Assembly (NCBI RefSeq): GCF_031432315.1
Contig: NZ_JAVKGO010000001.1
Location: 372,001 to 436,000 of the forward strand
Direction of reading: 5' to 3'
Source of the DNA: Serpentinicella sp031432315
Lineage (GTDB): Bacteria; Bacillota; Clostridia; Peptostreptococcales; Natronincolaceae
Length of the DNA stretch: 64,000 nucleotides
The translations under genes were made by a program, and so were the position numbers. Below, in pieces: positions 44,183 to 52,908 of the stretch. The notes under the pieces are model-generated. The model saw nothing but the letters and a program-made list of their open reading frames with translations. It ran no database searches and was not told the DNA's origin. Numbering within the stretch: the first letter of the stretch is position 1; each line of letters begins with the position of its first letter.

Positions 44183-45178
44183 TTATTTTGTCCATTTAAT
44201 AATAGACGCTCCCCAAGTTAAGCCCCCGCCAAATCCAACAATTAAAACGTGACTACCTTTTGTTAAAAAACCTTTTTTTGCAGCTTCATCTAATGCAACG
44301 GGGACTGATGCTGCAGACATATTACCGTATAAATTTAGATTTACATAAACTTTATCCATTGATAGTTTTAAACGTTTTGCTGCAGCTTCAATTATTCTAA
44401 TATTTGCTTGATGAGGGATTAAAAAGTCAATTTCATCCAAAGATAGATTGCTGTCTACCAAAGCTCTCAATGCTGATTTTTCCATGGCTCTAACAGCAAA
44501 TTTAAAAACTTCATTACCATCCATCTTTATATAATGTAATTTGCTTTCAATTGTTTCAATACTTGCTGGCAATCTTGAACCTCCAGCTGGTTGAGTAAGC
44601 GTGTGCCCATTTTCACCATCTGCGCCTAAATATGATGATATAATACCACAATCATTTTCTGACTTTTGCAGAACAACTGCACCAGCACCATCACCAAAAA
44701 GAACACAAGTATCTCTATCTTCCCAATTTATAATTCTGGATAACGTCTCTGCACCGATAACCAAAACATTATGATACATGCCAGTTCGGATAAACTGGTT
44801 GCCTAAAGTGATCGCATATATAAATCCAGTACATGCTGCTCCTATATCAAATGCTGCTGCATTATATGCGCCTAAATTTTTCTGTACAATACATGCAGTA
44901 GATGGAAAAGACATATCAGGTGTTGCTGTTGCGACTATAATTAAGTCTAAGTCTTTGGCACTTAAATTTGCATCTAGTAAAGCTTTTTTTGAAGCTTCAG
45001 TAGCAAGATCAGATGTAGCTACATTGTCATCTGCTATTCTACGTTGTTTAATGCCAGTTCTTGTAGCAATCCATTCATCTGTCGTTTCAACAATTCTTTC
45101 TAAGTCATTATTAGTTATTATTTTTTCAGGAACATAACTTCCTGTACCAGATATTTTTGCATTATTTAGACTCTCCAA
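44183..45178 (-). CDS. fabH: 3-oxoacyl-ACP synthase III FabH
   Basis: FabH starts fatty acid synthesis from acyl-CoA and malonyl-ACP and sets the chain branching. The 331-residue enzyme has the active Cys C116 in DIGAACTGFIYA, LIPHQANIRIIEA with His, and GNMSAASVPVALDEA with Asn. The start overlaps the plsX stop by 17 bases, which suggests coupling. Confidence 0.96.
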   Translation of the reverse strand: MESLNNAKISGTGSYVPEKIITNNDLERIVETTDEWIATRTGIKQRRIADDNVATSDLATEASKKALLDANLSAKDLDLIIVATATPDMSFPSTACIVQKNLGAYNAAAFDIGAACTGFIYAITLGNQFIRTGMYHNVLVIGAETLSRIINWEDRDTCVLFGDGAGAVVLQKSENDCGIISSYLGADGENGHTLTQPAGGSRLPASIETIESKLHYIKMDGNEVFKFAVRAMEKSALRALVDSNLSLDEIDFLIPHQANIRIIEAAAKRLKLSMDKVYVNLNLYGNMSAASVPVALDEAAKKGFLTKGSHVLIVGFGGGLTWGASIIKWTK

Positions 45179-46178
45179 CGATATCCTCTCCTAATGTTTG
45201 TATCTCTTTTGATATATCATTCACGACGTTATTTTCTATAGAAATTATTGACTGCTTTATTGCATTCATTATAGCTTTAGAATTTGAACTCCCATGTGCT
45301 TTTATTAAAATACCATCTACACCTAGAAAAGGTGTTCCCCCATATTCAGTGTAATCAAATCTTTTCTTAAAATCTACTAACCCTGGCTTCACTAGCGAAG
45401 CTCCTAATTTACGTAATGTATTTTTAGTAAACTCCTCTTTGAGTACACTAAATATAGTTGAAGCTATACCTTCTGTTAATTTAAGTATAATATTACCGGT
45501 AAATCCATCACAAATCATAACATCAGTCAACCCAGAAGGGATTTCTCGTGCTTCAATGTTTCCCTGGAAATTAATATTAGATTTTTTCATAAGCTGATAT
45601 GATTCTTTTGCCAGATCATTTCCTTTAGTTTCTTCTACTCCAATATTAACTAGATGCACCCTTGGGTTACTTATTTTCAAAACCTTTGATGCGAAAACAC
45701 TACCCATATGTGCAAACTCCAAAAAGTTCCTAGGCTTACAATTTGCATTTGCTCCTCCATCCATAAGCACTGATACACCATTAAGCGTTGGATATGGTAT
45801 CGCTAATGCCGGCCTATCAATTCCCTTTATCCTGCCTAATATAAATAATCCCCCAGCAAGTAATGCTCCAGTATTACCTGCTGATATAATAGCCTCTGCT
45901 TTTCTTTCTTTAACCAAGTTTATTGCAACAACCATTGAAGAATTTTTTTTCTTTCTAATAGCAGAAACAGGTGAATCTTCATTTGTTATTATTTCATCGC
46001 AATGAATCACTTCAATTCTATCACTAGGATATTCATACTTTTTTAACTCATTTTTAATACTTGATTCATCTCCTGTAATTGCTATATCAACTTCATATAA
46101 TTTAACTGCATCAACTGCACCTCTCACTGTTACTTCTGGTCCAAAATCGCCGCCCATTCCGTCTAAAACAACTTTCAT
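45162..46178 (-). CDS. plsX: Phosphate acyltransferase PlsX
   Basis: PlsX converts acyl-ACP to acyl-phosphate for phospholipid synthesis. The 338-residue protein begins MKVVLDGMGGDFGPEVTVRG and has EAIISAGNTGALLAGGLFIL (about 95-115), MDGGANANCKPR and DVMICDGFTGNIILKLTEG. The neighbour fapR upstream and fabH downstream match the Bacillus fapR-plsX-fabD-fabG arrangement. Confidence 0.96.
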   Translation of the reverse strand: MKVVLDGMGGDFGPEVTVRGAVDAVKLYEVDIAITGDESSIKNELKKYEYPSDRIEVIHCDEIITNEDSPVSAIRKKKNSSMVVAINLVKERKAEAIISAGNTGALLAGGLFILGRIKGIDRPALAIPYPTLNGVSVLMDGGANANCKPRNFLEFAHMGSVFASKVLKISNPRVHLVNIGVEETKGNDLAKESYQLMKKSNINFQGNIEAREIPSGLTDVMICDGFTGNIILKLTEGIASTIFSVLKEEFTKNTLRKLGASLVKPGLVDFKKRFDYTEYGGTPFLGVDGILIKAHGSSNSKAIMNAIKQSIISIENNVVNDISKEIQTLGEDIVGESK

Positions 46179-46192
46179 CGTAACCCTCCTAC

Positions 46193-46759
46193 TTATTTTT
46201 CAAGTGATACTAATATAAATTTACCTCTAAAAACCTGTATCTGATTAGCATTTATTTTAACATGAACAAAGTGCTTATTTTCTCTAACTCTAACAACTTC
46301 AGCTTTTGCAATCAATTTGTCACCAGAATTAACTGGATGGAGGTATTTAATATTAGATACACCAGTTAGTGCTACATCAGCATCAATAACTGCCATGGCT
46401 AAGGATTCTGCTTGTGAGAAAATATGATGTCCTCTCACTATCTTTGTTTTACTAAAAGCTAAGTCATTAGTTGTTTCTAATATTGAAATCCCACTTTTCC
46501 CTAATGTTAGGTCAACTAATTCTCCAACGATCTCCGTTCCTACAATACTTCTTACCTTATCATAATTTTTCTCAGCTACACCCTTTATGCGTTCTCTTAA
46601 TTCAGGAATCCCTAGTTCTAGCCTATCTAATCTAATAGTTTGAATACTGACATTGAAAAGTTTGCATAAAGCCTCATCTGTTAAAAACGGGTCTTCTTTT
46701 ATTAATTCTAAAAATTTATTTTGTCTTTCTGATTTAGATAATTTTGACTTTTTTTTCAT
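46193..46759 (-). CDS. fapR: Malonyl-CoA-responsive lipid regulator FapR
   Basis: FapR represses fatty acid and phospholipid genes, and malonyl-CoA releases it. The 188-residue protein has an N-terminal DeoR-like helix-turn-helix (KSERQNKFLELIKEDPFLTD then VSIQTIRLDRLELGIPELRE, residues about 8-56) and a C-terminal hot-dog domain (about 70-185) with ILETTNDLAFSKTKIVRGHH. It is the first gene of the operon it controls, with its own operator at the promoter. Confidence 0.95.
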   Translation of the reverse strand: MKKKSKLSKSERQNKFLELIKEDPFLTDEALCKLFNVSIQTIRLDRLELGIPELRERIKGVAEKNYDKVRSIVGTEIVGELVDLTLGKSGISILETTNDLAFSKTKIVRGHHIFSQAESLAMAVIDADVALTGVSNIKYLHPVNSGDKLIAKAEVVRVRENKHFVHVKINANQIQVFRGKFILVSLEK

Positions 46760-46773
46760 TTTAACACCCCTGC

Positions 46774-46799
46774 ATTAGTACTTATATTTAGTACCTAAT
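46774..46799 (-). promoter_or_regulatory. FapR operator
   Basis: The plus strand has ATTAGTACTTATATTTAGT followed by ACCTAAT, a near-palindrome built of TTAGTAC half-sites as in the known Bacillus FapR box. It covers the expected transcription start of the fapR operon, 14 bases before the fapR ATG, so bound FapR would block its own operon. Confidence 0.85.
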
Positions 46800-46809
46800 A
46801 CTAAAAATA

Positions 46810-46838
46810 AGTATATATTATGTATTCGCAAAAATCAA
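46810..46838 (-). promoter_or_regulatory. SigA promoter of the fapR-fabF operon
   Basis: Minus-strand TTGATT (46833-46838), a 17-base spacer and TATACT (46810-46815). The FapR operator starts about 11 bases after the -10 element. The transcript would carry fapR, plsX, fabH, fabK, fabD, fabG, acpP and fabF. Confidence 0.8.
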
Positions 46839-46910
46839 GTTTTTTCTGTTATTTTTAAAATACCCTCTGACTTGCATTTGTATCCGATTATTAAATTAAA
46901 ACAAAAAACT

Positions 46911-46943
46911 AAAAAAAATAGCAATGAGTTATCACTGCTATTT
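46911..46943 (-). terminator. Terminator of rpmF
   Basis: On the minus strand AAATAGCAGTGA, a 4-base loop and TCATTGCTATTT (one mismatch) form a 12-base stem followed by eight U. It ends the yceD-rpmF transcript before the fapR promoter. Confidence 0.9.
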
Positions 46944-46950
46944 CATAGAT

Positions 46951-47133
46951 TTATTTATTTGTATCAATTACCTCTCTGTTCTTGTAATGTCCACACTCAG
47001 GACATACTCTATGAGGCAGTTTTGGCTCATGACATTGTGTACAACTCACAAAACCAGGTGCGACATATTTTGAATTCGCAGCTCTTCTCATATCTCTTTT
47101 AGATTTACTTGTTTTTCGTTTTGGTACCGCCAT
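46951..47133 (-). CDS. rpmF: 50S ribosomal protein L32 (zinc-binding)
   Basis: The 60-residue L32 starts MAVPKRKTSKSKRDMRRAAN at 47133 after GGAGGTGTTAAAT. Four cysteines, C31, C34, C44 and C47, form a zinc ribbon, the C+ form. It is 13 bases after yceD, the conserved rpmF-yceD pair. Confidence 0.96.
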   Translation of the reverse strand: MAVPKRKTSKSKRDMRRAANSKYVAPGFVSCTQCHEPKLPHRVCPECGHYKNREVIDTNK

Positions 47134-47146
47134 ATTTAACACCTCC

Positions 47147-47689
47147 TTACTCGTTTTTAAAGAATTGCTTAAGTTTTAGTAGCCTAGGATCTATACCTTC
47201 CGTTTCAATATCACTTTCAGTCAGTTCGCAATTACAAGCTCCATCATTCAAATTCTTGCCACATTGAGTGCATAGACCTCTACAATCATTCGTACAAAGA
47301 ATTTTCATTGGAATATTTGTAATAATGGCTTCTTCAACAATTTCATCAAGGTTAATTATAATATCATTATAAATATATACATCTTCATTTAACTTTTCTT
47401 CATTTGCATTATCTTCATGAATAAGTTCTATATTTACATTTGTATTATAATTGAAGTCAATTCCTTTTAAGCATCTACTACATTTCGTTCTCATTTTAGT
47501 TTTAACATCAGCTACAAAGAAAGTTTTACCTTCTAAGTCATATAGCACTCCTATTACATTTGCCGGTGTAACGACCTTAATTAAGTCACCATTGTAATTA
47601 ATGTGCTCTAGCTCAATTGTGAAATCTATATCTTTTTTTGTACTATTATTATGCTTTATTTCCGTTAGATCAAACTTCAATATGTTCAC
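47147..47689 (-). CDS. yceD: YceD-family (DUF177) protein, 23S rRNA accumulation
   Basis: A 180-residue DUF177 protein. The start MNILKFDLTEIKHNN and a beta-rich body lead to a Cys-rich zinc-like C terminus (about residues 133-160: LCTNDCRGLCTQCGKNLNDG then ACNC). In E. coli YceD is needed for normal 23S rRNA levels. It always neighbours rpmF. A near-perfect SigA promoter lies upstream. Confidence 0.92.
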   Translation of the reverse strand: MNILKFDLTEIKHNNSTKKDIDFTIELEHINYNGDLIKVVTPANVIGVLYDLEGKTFFVADVKTKMRTKCSRCLKGIDFNYNTNVNIELIHEDNANEEKLNEDVYIYNDIIINLDEIVEEAIITNIPMKILCTNDCRGLCTQCGKNLNDGACNCELTESDIETEGIDPRLLKLKQFFKNE

Positions 47690-47755
47690 CCCAATTTAAA
47701 ATAAACTGACTTTCTAAAATGTGAACTGTAGTTTTATAAAATACTAACAAAACTG

Positions 47756-47784
47756 ATTATACAAACGAAAACTATCTTTGTCAA
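47756..47784 (-). promoter_or_regulatory. Consensus SigA promoter of yceD-rpmF
   Basis: Minus-strand TTGACA (47779-47784), a 17-base spacer and TATAAT (47756-47761): an exact match to the vegetative consensus in both boxes, about 65 bases before yceD. Confidence 0.88.
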
Positions 47785-47811
47785 GTATTTTGTCTTTATA
47801 CCACATACATC

Positions 47812-47839
47812 ACTAAAGGTAGGTTCCCCTACCTTTAGT
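47812..47839 (-). terminator. Hairpin after ackA
   Basis: ACTAAAGGTAGG (47812-47823), a 4-base loop and the exact reverse complement (47828-47839) form a 12-bp stem 8 bases after the ackA stop. There is no U-tract, so it may be an imperfect terminator or a transcript stabiliser. Confidence 0.6.
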
Positions 47840-47847
47840 AATATATC

Positions 47848-49038
47848 TTATATTAAATTAACTGTTTCTCTTGCTATAGTTAACTCTTCATTTGTAGGTA
47901 TTAGTAATACCTTCACCGTTGAATCATCAGTTGTAACTACAGTTTCTTTTCCTCTAACATTGTTTCTTTCTTCATCAATTTTAATTCCTAGGAACTCAAG
48001 ATTCTCACAAATCGCCGCTCTAGCAATTGCTGAGTTTTCACCAAGACCAGCTGTAAATACAACAGCATCTACTCCACCCATCTCTGCTGCAAAAGATCCA
48101 ATATACTTTTTAACTTTATTATAGTAAACATCTAAGGCCAATTGAGCTCTTTTATTACCTTCAGCTGCTTCATTTTCAATGTCTCTAAAATCACTGCTTA
48201 CACCTGAAATTCCAAGAACACCGGATTTTTTATTTACTAAGTTATTAATCTCGCTAACACTCATATTCTCTTTTTCCATTATAAAAGTAACAATTGCTGG
48301 ATCTATATCTCCACATCTTGTTCCCATTGCTAATCCTTCTAATGGTGTAAAGCCCATTGTAGTATCAATAGATTGTCCATTTTTAACAGCCGCTATACTT
48401 GCTCCATTACCCAAGTGACATGTTATTAATTTTAAATCTTCAAGTGGTTTTCCTAGCATTGAAGCTGCTCTATCAGACACATACTTATGTGATGTACCAT
48501 GGAATCCATATCTTCTAATTCCATATTTCTCGTAGTACTCATATGGTAATGCATAGATATATGATGATTCTGGCATTGTTTGGTGAAATGCAGTGTCAAA
48601 TACTGCTACCATTGGAACATTTGGTAATATTTCTTCGCAAGCATTAATACCCATTAAATTTGGTGGATTATGTAGAGGAGCTAAATCTGAACACTCTTCT
48701 AGTGCGTTTTTAACCTCTTGAGTAATTACTACTGACCCAGAAAACTTTTCTCCGCCATGAACAACTCTATGTCCAACAGCACCTATTTCATCCATAGACT
48801 TAATTGCACCATGATTAGGGTCAATTAAGGCGTCTAAAACAATCTTAATAGCGGCCTTATGATTGTCCATTGTGTCTTCAATTACAACTTTTTCTTTTCC
48901 TGTAGCCTCATGCTTAACAAAAGAACCTTCGATTCCAATTCTTTCAGCAATCCCTATAGCTTCAACCCCCTCATTTTCCATATTAATAAGTTGGTACTTT
49001 AAAGATGAGCTTCCGCAGTTTAAAACTAATACTTTCAT
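47848..49038 (-). CDS. ackA: Acetate kinase
   Basis: Acetate kinase makes ATP from acetyl phosphate. The 396-residue ASKHA protein starts MKVLVLNCGSSSLKYQLIN, has VGHRVVHGGEKFSGS, FDTAFHQTMPE, CHLGNGASIAAVKNGQSIDT and the C-terminal FTAGLGENSA region. Monocistronic here; no phosphotransacetylase gene lies within the window. It is divergent to tmcAL, and both use acetate. Confidence 0.97.
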   Translation of the reverse strand: MKVLVLNCGSSSLKYQLINMENEGVEAIGIAERIGIEGSFVKHEATGKEKVVIEDTMDNHKAAIKIVLDALIDPNHGAIKSMDEIGAVGHRVVHGGEKFSGSVVITQEVKNALEECSDLAPLHNPPNLMGINACEEILPNVPMVAVFDTAFHQTMPESSYIYALPYEYYEKYGIRRYGFHGTSHKYVSDRAASMLGKPLEDLKLITCHLGNGASIAAVKNGQSIDTTMGFTPLEGLAMGTRCGDIDPAIVTFIMEKENMSVSEINNLVNKKSGVLGISGVSSDFRDIENEAAEGNKRAQLALDVYYNKVKKYIGSFAAEMGGVDAVVFTAGLGENSAIARAAICENLEFLGIKIDEERNNVRGKETVVTTDDSTVKVLLIPTNEELTIARETVNLI

Positions 49039-49215
49039 GATATAACCTCCTAAATATTTTTAAGAACTCTTTTGACAAATATAATGTCGTTTTAATACTA
49101 ACATTTCAATAATAATAAATTTTGAAGTATTTTCAAGTTTTTATAAGATATTTATATGATTTTAGTCAATATTGAGTATAATTATACTACAAGATTGTAT
49201 ATAAGATTTGTGATT

Positions 49216-49244
49216 TTGCAAATTTTTATATAAACTTGTTTATA
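49216..49244 (+). promoter_or_regulatory. Possible promoter of tmcAL
   Basis: TTGCAA (49216-49221), a 17-base spacer and TTTATA (49239-49244), or TTATAA with 18. The 281-base gap between ackA and tmcAL is very AT-rich and also has a perfect palindrome AGTATAATTATACT (49175-49188). Nothing else is evident in it. Confidence 0.35.
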
Positions 49245-49319
49245 AATGAGGAAATTCAAATATATATTTTTTAATTTTCTCAAATCTATTATTTATGTTA
49301 TATAAGAAAGGAAGTAAAT

Positions 49320-50582
49320 ATGAAAATTTTGGGGTTAGTTACAGAATACAATCCTTTTCATAATGGTCACCTTTATCATCTAGTTAAGTCTAAAGAAGTG
49401 ACTAATTCTACACACACTATAGCAGTAATGAGTGGTAATTTTTTACAAAGAGGAGAGCCTTCTCTTTTACATAAATGGGCCCGAGCTGAAATGGCAGTAA
49501 AAAATGGTGTTGACTTAATTGTCGAGCTTCCTACAGCCTATGCCTGTTCTTCTGCTGAATTTTTTGCACGGGGTGCTGTTAGTTTACTTGAATCTTTAAA
49601 AGTAGTCGATTGTATTTCTTTTGGAAGCGAAAAAGGAGAAATCTCTTTATTAAGCACTATTGCTGATATTATTAATACAGCCCCACCTCAATACACTTAC
49701 GAACTTAAACAAAGTATAAAAAAAGGCAATTCATTCCCCACTGCTCGATCTCATGCAATTGCAAAATATATAGCTGCTAATCAAGATATATATCCACGTA
49801 TTCGTTTTGATGACGTTATAGACATAATTAAAAGTCCTAATAATATTTTGTCTATCGAATATTTAAAAGCAATAAAAAGCATTAATAGTAATATAACCCC
49901 TTACACTATTAAACGAATTGCTTCACATTACCATTCAACTTCAATTACGTCAAATATTGCAAGTGCTACAGCTATAAGAGAGCATTTAAAAAATGAGGTT
50001 GATATGAATAAAATTCAAAATGTAATTCCTGATTTATCATATCAAATTTTTAATAGTTATCTTAAAGATGGCTTGTCCCCAATATTTATAGAAAATTTAC
50101 AGGAAATGATTTTTACAATAATACGAAGATCTACTCCAAATGAGTTGATAGACTTTTTTGATGTAGTTGAAGGTCTTGAAAATAAACTATACAAATGTGG
50201 TATAACTAATAACGACATAAACGATTTTTTAGAATGCGCAAATAGCAAAAGGTATACTATAACAAGAATAAAGAGAATTTTGATACACATATTACTTAAC
50301 TTTAAAAAAAGCGATTTTATAAGATATAATAATTATGCCCCACCATATGCCCGTGTTCTTGCCTTTAATAATAAAGGGCGGGAAATTCTTAAACTTTGCA
50401 AAACTACTTCTAATATACCGATTATTAATAAGTTAAGTAAATACAAACCTGAAACTTCAATAGCTCAAGAAGTGCTTAATCTTGATATTAGAGCAACTAA
50501 CATATACTCTTTGCTATTAAATTGCTCTAATGTCAGTTCAAAACAGCTTGATTATTTAGTAAGTTCAATATTTATAAAATAA
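49320..50582 (+). CDS. tmcAL: tRNA(Met) cytidine acetate ligase TmcAL
   Basis: TmcAL activates acetate with ATP and acetylates C34 of elongator tRNA-Met. The 420-residue protein starts MKILGLVTEYNPFHNGHLYH with the HxGH nucleotidyl motif (HNGH), has SGNFLQRGEPSLLHKWARAE and NGVDLIVELP, and the C-terminal SKYKPETSI region. It was formerly the UPF0348/YlbM family. It begins after AAGAAAGGAAG and lies next to ylbJ, as in Bacillus. Confidence 0.93.
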   Translation: MKILGLVTEYNPFHNGHLYHLVKSKEVTNSTHTIAVMSGNFLQRGEPSLLHKWARAEMAVKNGVDLIVELPTAYACSSAEFFARGAVSLLESLKVVDCISFGSEKGEISLLSTIADIINTAPPQYTYELKQSIKKGNSFPTARSHAIAKYIAANQDIYPRIRFDDVIDIIKSPNNILSIEYLKAIKSINSNITPYTIKRIASHYHSTSITSNIASATAIREHLKNEVDMNKIQNVIPDLSYQIFNSYLKDGLSPIFIENLQEMIFTIIRRSTPNELIDFFDVVEGLENKLYKCGITNNDINDFLECANSKRYTITRIKRILIHILLNFKKSDFIRYNNYAPPYARVLAFNNKGREILKLCKTTSNIPIINKLSKYKPETSIAQEVLNLDIRATNIYSLLLNCSNVSSKQLDYLVSSIFIK

Positions 50583-50666
50583 CCTTTTGTATTAAAATAG
50601 CATACGAATTAAACTTTACTAGTATATATAGTTATAACTGTTCCTTCATTGTTTAGGAGGGTGTTT

Positions 50667-51968
50667 ATGCTACCTGTTATGGTAAATATATTAGTAATTT
50701 TTTTGATTTTCTTTCTAATTATATTTATAAAAAGAACATTTTATATTCATCGTGCTATCTCCTTATTTGTTAAGTACTTACCTATACTATCTGTTTTAAC
50801 TATTGTTATTTGTATAGTTCTTCTGCCATCTATTTCAGTTAATGCAGCATATAATGGTCTACAAACTTGGTTCAGCGTTGTTGTACCAGCACTACTACCT
50901 TTTTTTATAGGTTCTGAATTGTTAATAAGACTTGGAGTAATAAAGTTTATTGGATCATTACTAGAAGTTGTTATGCGTCCAATATTTAACGTCCCTGGTG
51001 CTGGTTCATTTGCGTTTACGATGAGTATTACCTCTGGTTATCCTATTGGTGCAAAAATTGTAAGTAAACTTAGGTTGGATAATGAAATAAGCAGAATAGA
51101 AGGCCAACGACTCATTGCTTTTTGTAGTACATCCGGCCCATTATTTATGATTGGTGCTGTTGCTGTTGGTATGTTTAAGTCAGCAGAGATTGGATTGCTT
51201 ATAGCTATGTCTCACTATTTAGCTATTCTTCTAATTGGTATTGGGTTTAGATTTTATAAATTCAATGAAACTAAAGAAATTAAATCCTCAAAGTATCCAT
51301 CAATTAAGAAAGCATTTAAAGATTTAGACGTACATAATTCTCACTCCGAACCTTTTGGTGTGCAGTTAGGATCTGCTGTAAGTGAGTCGTTCAGTACTAT
51401 GTTCATAATAGGTGGGTTTATCATCTTATTTTCAGTTATAATTGACATTTTAACTGTTCTAGGTCTCATCACTTTTCTGTCTAGTCTTATTAGTTCAGCC
51501 ACGCTACCTATTTATGAATTAGATAAAACATTTGTAAGTGCGTTTTTGACAGGCTTTTTTGAAATCACAACAGGATGTAAATTGATTAGCGAAACAGCGG
51601 TAAATATTAGTCTGAAAATTGCTGCTGCATCATTTATTATTGCATGGAGTGGTTTTTCAATTCACGCTCAATGCATAAGTATTATTAGTAAAACGGATAT
51701 CAGCAGTAATATATACCTACTGTCAAAACTCTTACATGGCTTTTTAGCTGGTTTTATAAGCTTTACTATCTATAGTCTGTTTCCAAGCTACTTTGCTGTT
51801 TCTACTGGATTAGTATCCTATTATAATTATTTAAGTATAAGCGAAAAATTCTTTTTTAATTTTTTTAATGCAGTTCAAATGTTTATATCTGTAGTAGTAG
51901 TTTTTTTAATTTTATCTATAATTGTACATTTTATTTTTTTATTATTAGACAAAATAACTAAGGGATGA
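50667..51968 (+). CDS. ylbJ: Sporulation integral membrane protein YlbJ
   Basis: YlbJ is a membrane protein of the nucleoside-recognition/SpmA-like superfamily, needed for spore cortex formation in Bacillus and expressed there under SigE. I place the start at ATG 50667 (433 residues), 6 bases after AGGAGG. About ten membrane segments are visible, with TSGYPIGAKIVSKLRL (about 125) and the repeated Gate-like TTGCKLISE. It ends within a hairpin shared with the convergent gene. Its presence marks an endospore lineage. Confidence 0.93.
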   Translation: MLPVMVNILVIFLIFFLIIFIKRTFYIHRAISLFVKYLPILSVLTIVICIVLLPSISVNAAYNGLQTWFSVVVPALLPFFIGSELLIRLGVIKFIGSLLEVVMRPIFNVPGAGSFAFTMSITSGYPIGAKIVSKLRLDNEISRIEGQRLIAFCSTSGPLFMIGAVAVGMFKSAEIGLLIAMSHYLAILLIGIGFRFYKFNETKEIKSSKYPSIKKAFKDLDVHNSHSEPFGVQLGSAVSESFSTMFIIGGFIILFSVIIDILTVLGLITFLSSLISSATLPIYELDKTFVSAFLTGFFEITTGCKLISETAVNISLKIAAASFIIAWSGFSIHAQCISIISKTDISSNIYLLSKLLHGFLAGFISFTIYSLFPSYFAVSTGLVSYYNYLSISEKFFFNFFNAVQMFISVVVVFLILSIIVHFIFLLLDKITKG

Positions 51969-51984
51969 TATCACTTCATCCCTT
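51960..51984. terminator. Bidirectional terminator holding two stop codons
   Basis: AAGGGATGA (51960-51968), a 7-base loop and TCATCCCTT (51976-51984) form a 9-bp stem. The stop codons of ylbJ (plus strand, 51966-51968) and of the convergent gene (minus strand, 51971-51973) lie inside this element. Confidence 0.8.
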
Positions 51985-52417
51985 TTAATTCTTCTCTATT
52001 TTTCTGTACAGTAGTTATTAAACTAGATAATGAGCCCTCTACATCTCCAAGAACCTCGTCTGCATAATGTCTAGCACCAAGTCTCATTTCTTTTGCATCA
52101 CCTTTAGCTTGGGCTATAATTTGTTCTGCTTTTGCGTTAGCTTGTTTTGTTATTTCATCTTTTTCTACTAGCGAATTAATATGTTTATTTGCTTCAAGTA
52201 GCATAGTGTCTGCTTCATTTTGAGCCTCAACAATAATTTTCTGTCTTTCATCTTTAATCCACTTTGCTTGTTTAATTTCATCTGGTAGCTGAACCCTAAT
52301 GTCTTTAACTAGTTCCAATATTTCTTTTTTATCAACTAATACTTTCTGTGACAATGGAATTGAAGCTGCACTATCTAAAATATCTTCAATTTCTTCTAAT
52401 AATTTTAGTACATCCAC
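51971..52417 (-). CDS. Coiled-coil protein of unknown function (AtpF/DivIVA-like)
   Basis: A 148-residue, almost entirely helical, Glu/Lys/Ala-rich protein (LDSAASIPLSQKVLVDKKEI at the start, EQIIAQAKGDAKEMRLGARH near 105-125). Similar proteins in Clostridia are usually labelled ATPase or ATP synthase B-like because of the coiled coil, but nothing here shows an ATP site. It lies between coaD and ylbJ. The function is not known; a role as a scaffold near the membrane or division site is a guess. Confidence 0.7.
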   Translation of the reverse strand: MDVLKLLEEIEDILDSAASIPLSQKVLVDKKEILELVKDIRVQLPDEIKQAKWIKDERQKIIVEAQNEADTMLLEANKHINSLVEKDEITKQANAKAEQIIAQAKGDAKEMRLGARHYADEVLGDVEGSLSSLITTVQKNREELKGMK

Positions 52418-52437
52418 TTAAAATCCCCCTCTCATTT

Positions 52438-52908
52438 TTATTGTCTTTTTAACAACTCAACTCTAACCCTTTCAGGTACTAAATCATTAATACACCCTCC
52501 ATATTTTGCTACTTCCTTAACAATACTTGAACTCAAAAAAGAATTTTCACTGCTAGTCATTAAAAAAACAGTCTCTATATCATCATTTAATTTTTTATTC
52601 ATCAGTGCCATTTGTAACTCATACTCAAAATCCGATACAGCCCTTAATCCTTTTATTATGCATTTAACATTGTTTTTCTTTGCGTAGTCAATTAGTAATC
52701 CTGAATAACTATCAACATTTACATTACTATATTTTTTTGTGACCTCTTCGATTAATTCCACTCTTTCCTCTAATGAAAACAGGGTTTTTTTACTGCTATT
52801 TGGAAGTACTACAACTATTACTTCATCAAATATTTTAGAAGCTCGTCCTATAATATCTAAATGTCCATTTGTTATTGGATCAAAACTGCCAGGGTATATT
52901 GCTTTCAT
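52438..52908 (-). CDS. coaD: Phosphopantetheine adenylyltransferase
   Basis: CoaD makes dephospho-CoA from 4'-phosphopantetheine. The 156-residue protein starts MKAIYPGSFDPITNGHLDII with the nucleotidyl motif TNGH, has CIIKGLRAVSDFEYE and a C-terminal SSSIVKEVAKYGG. It starts overlapping the rsmD stop by one base; the rsmD-coaD pair is conserved. Confidence 0.97.
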   Translation of the reverse strand: MKAIYPGSFDPITNGHLDIIGRASKIFDEVIVVVLPNSSKKTLFSLEERVELIEEVTKKYSNVNVDSYSGLLIDYAKKNNVKCIIKGLRAVSDFEYELQMALMNKKLNDDIETVFLMTSSENSFLSSSIVKEVAKYGGCINDLVPERVRVELLKRQ

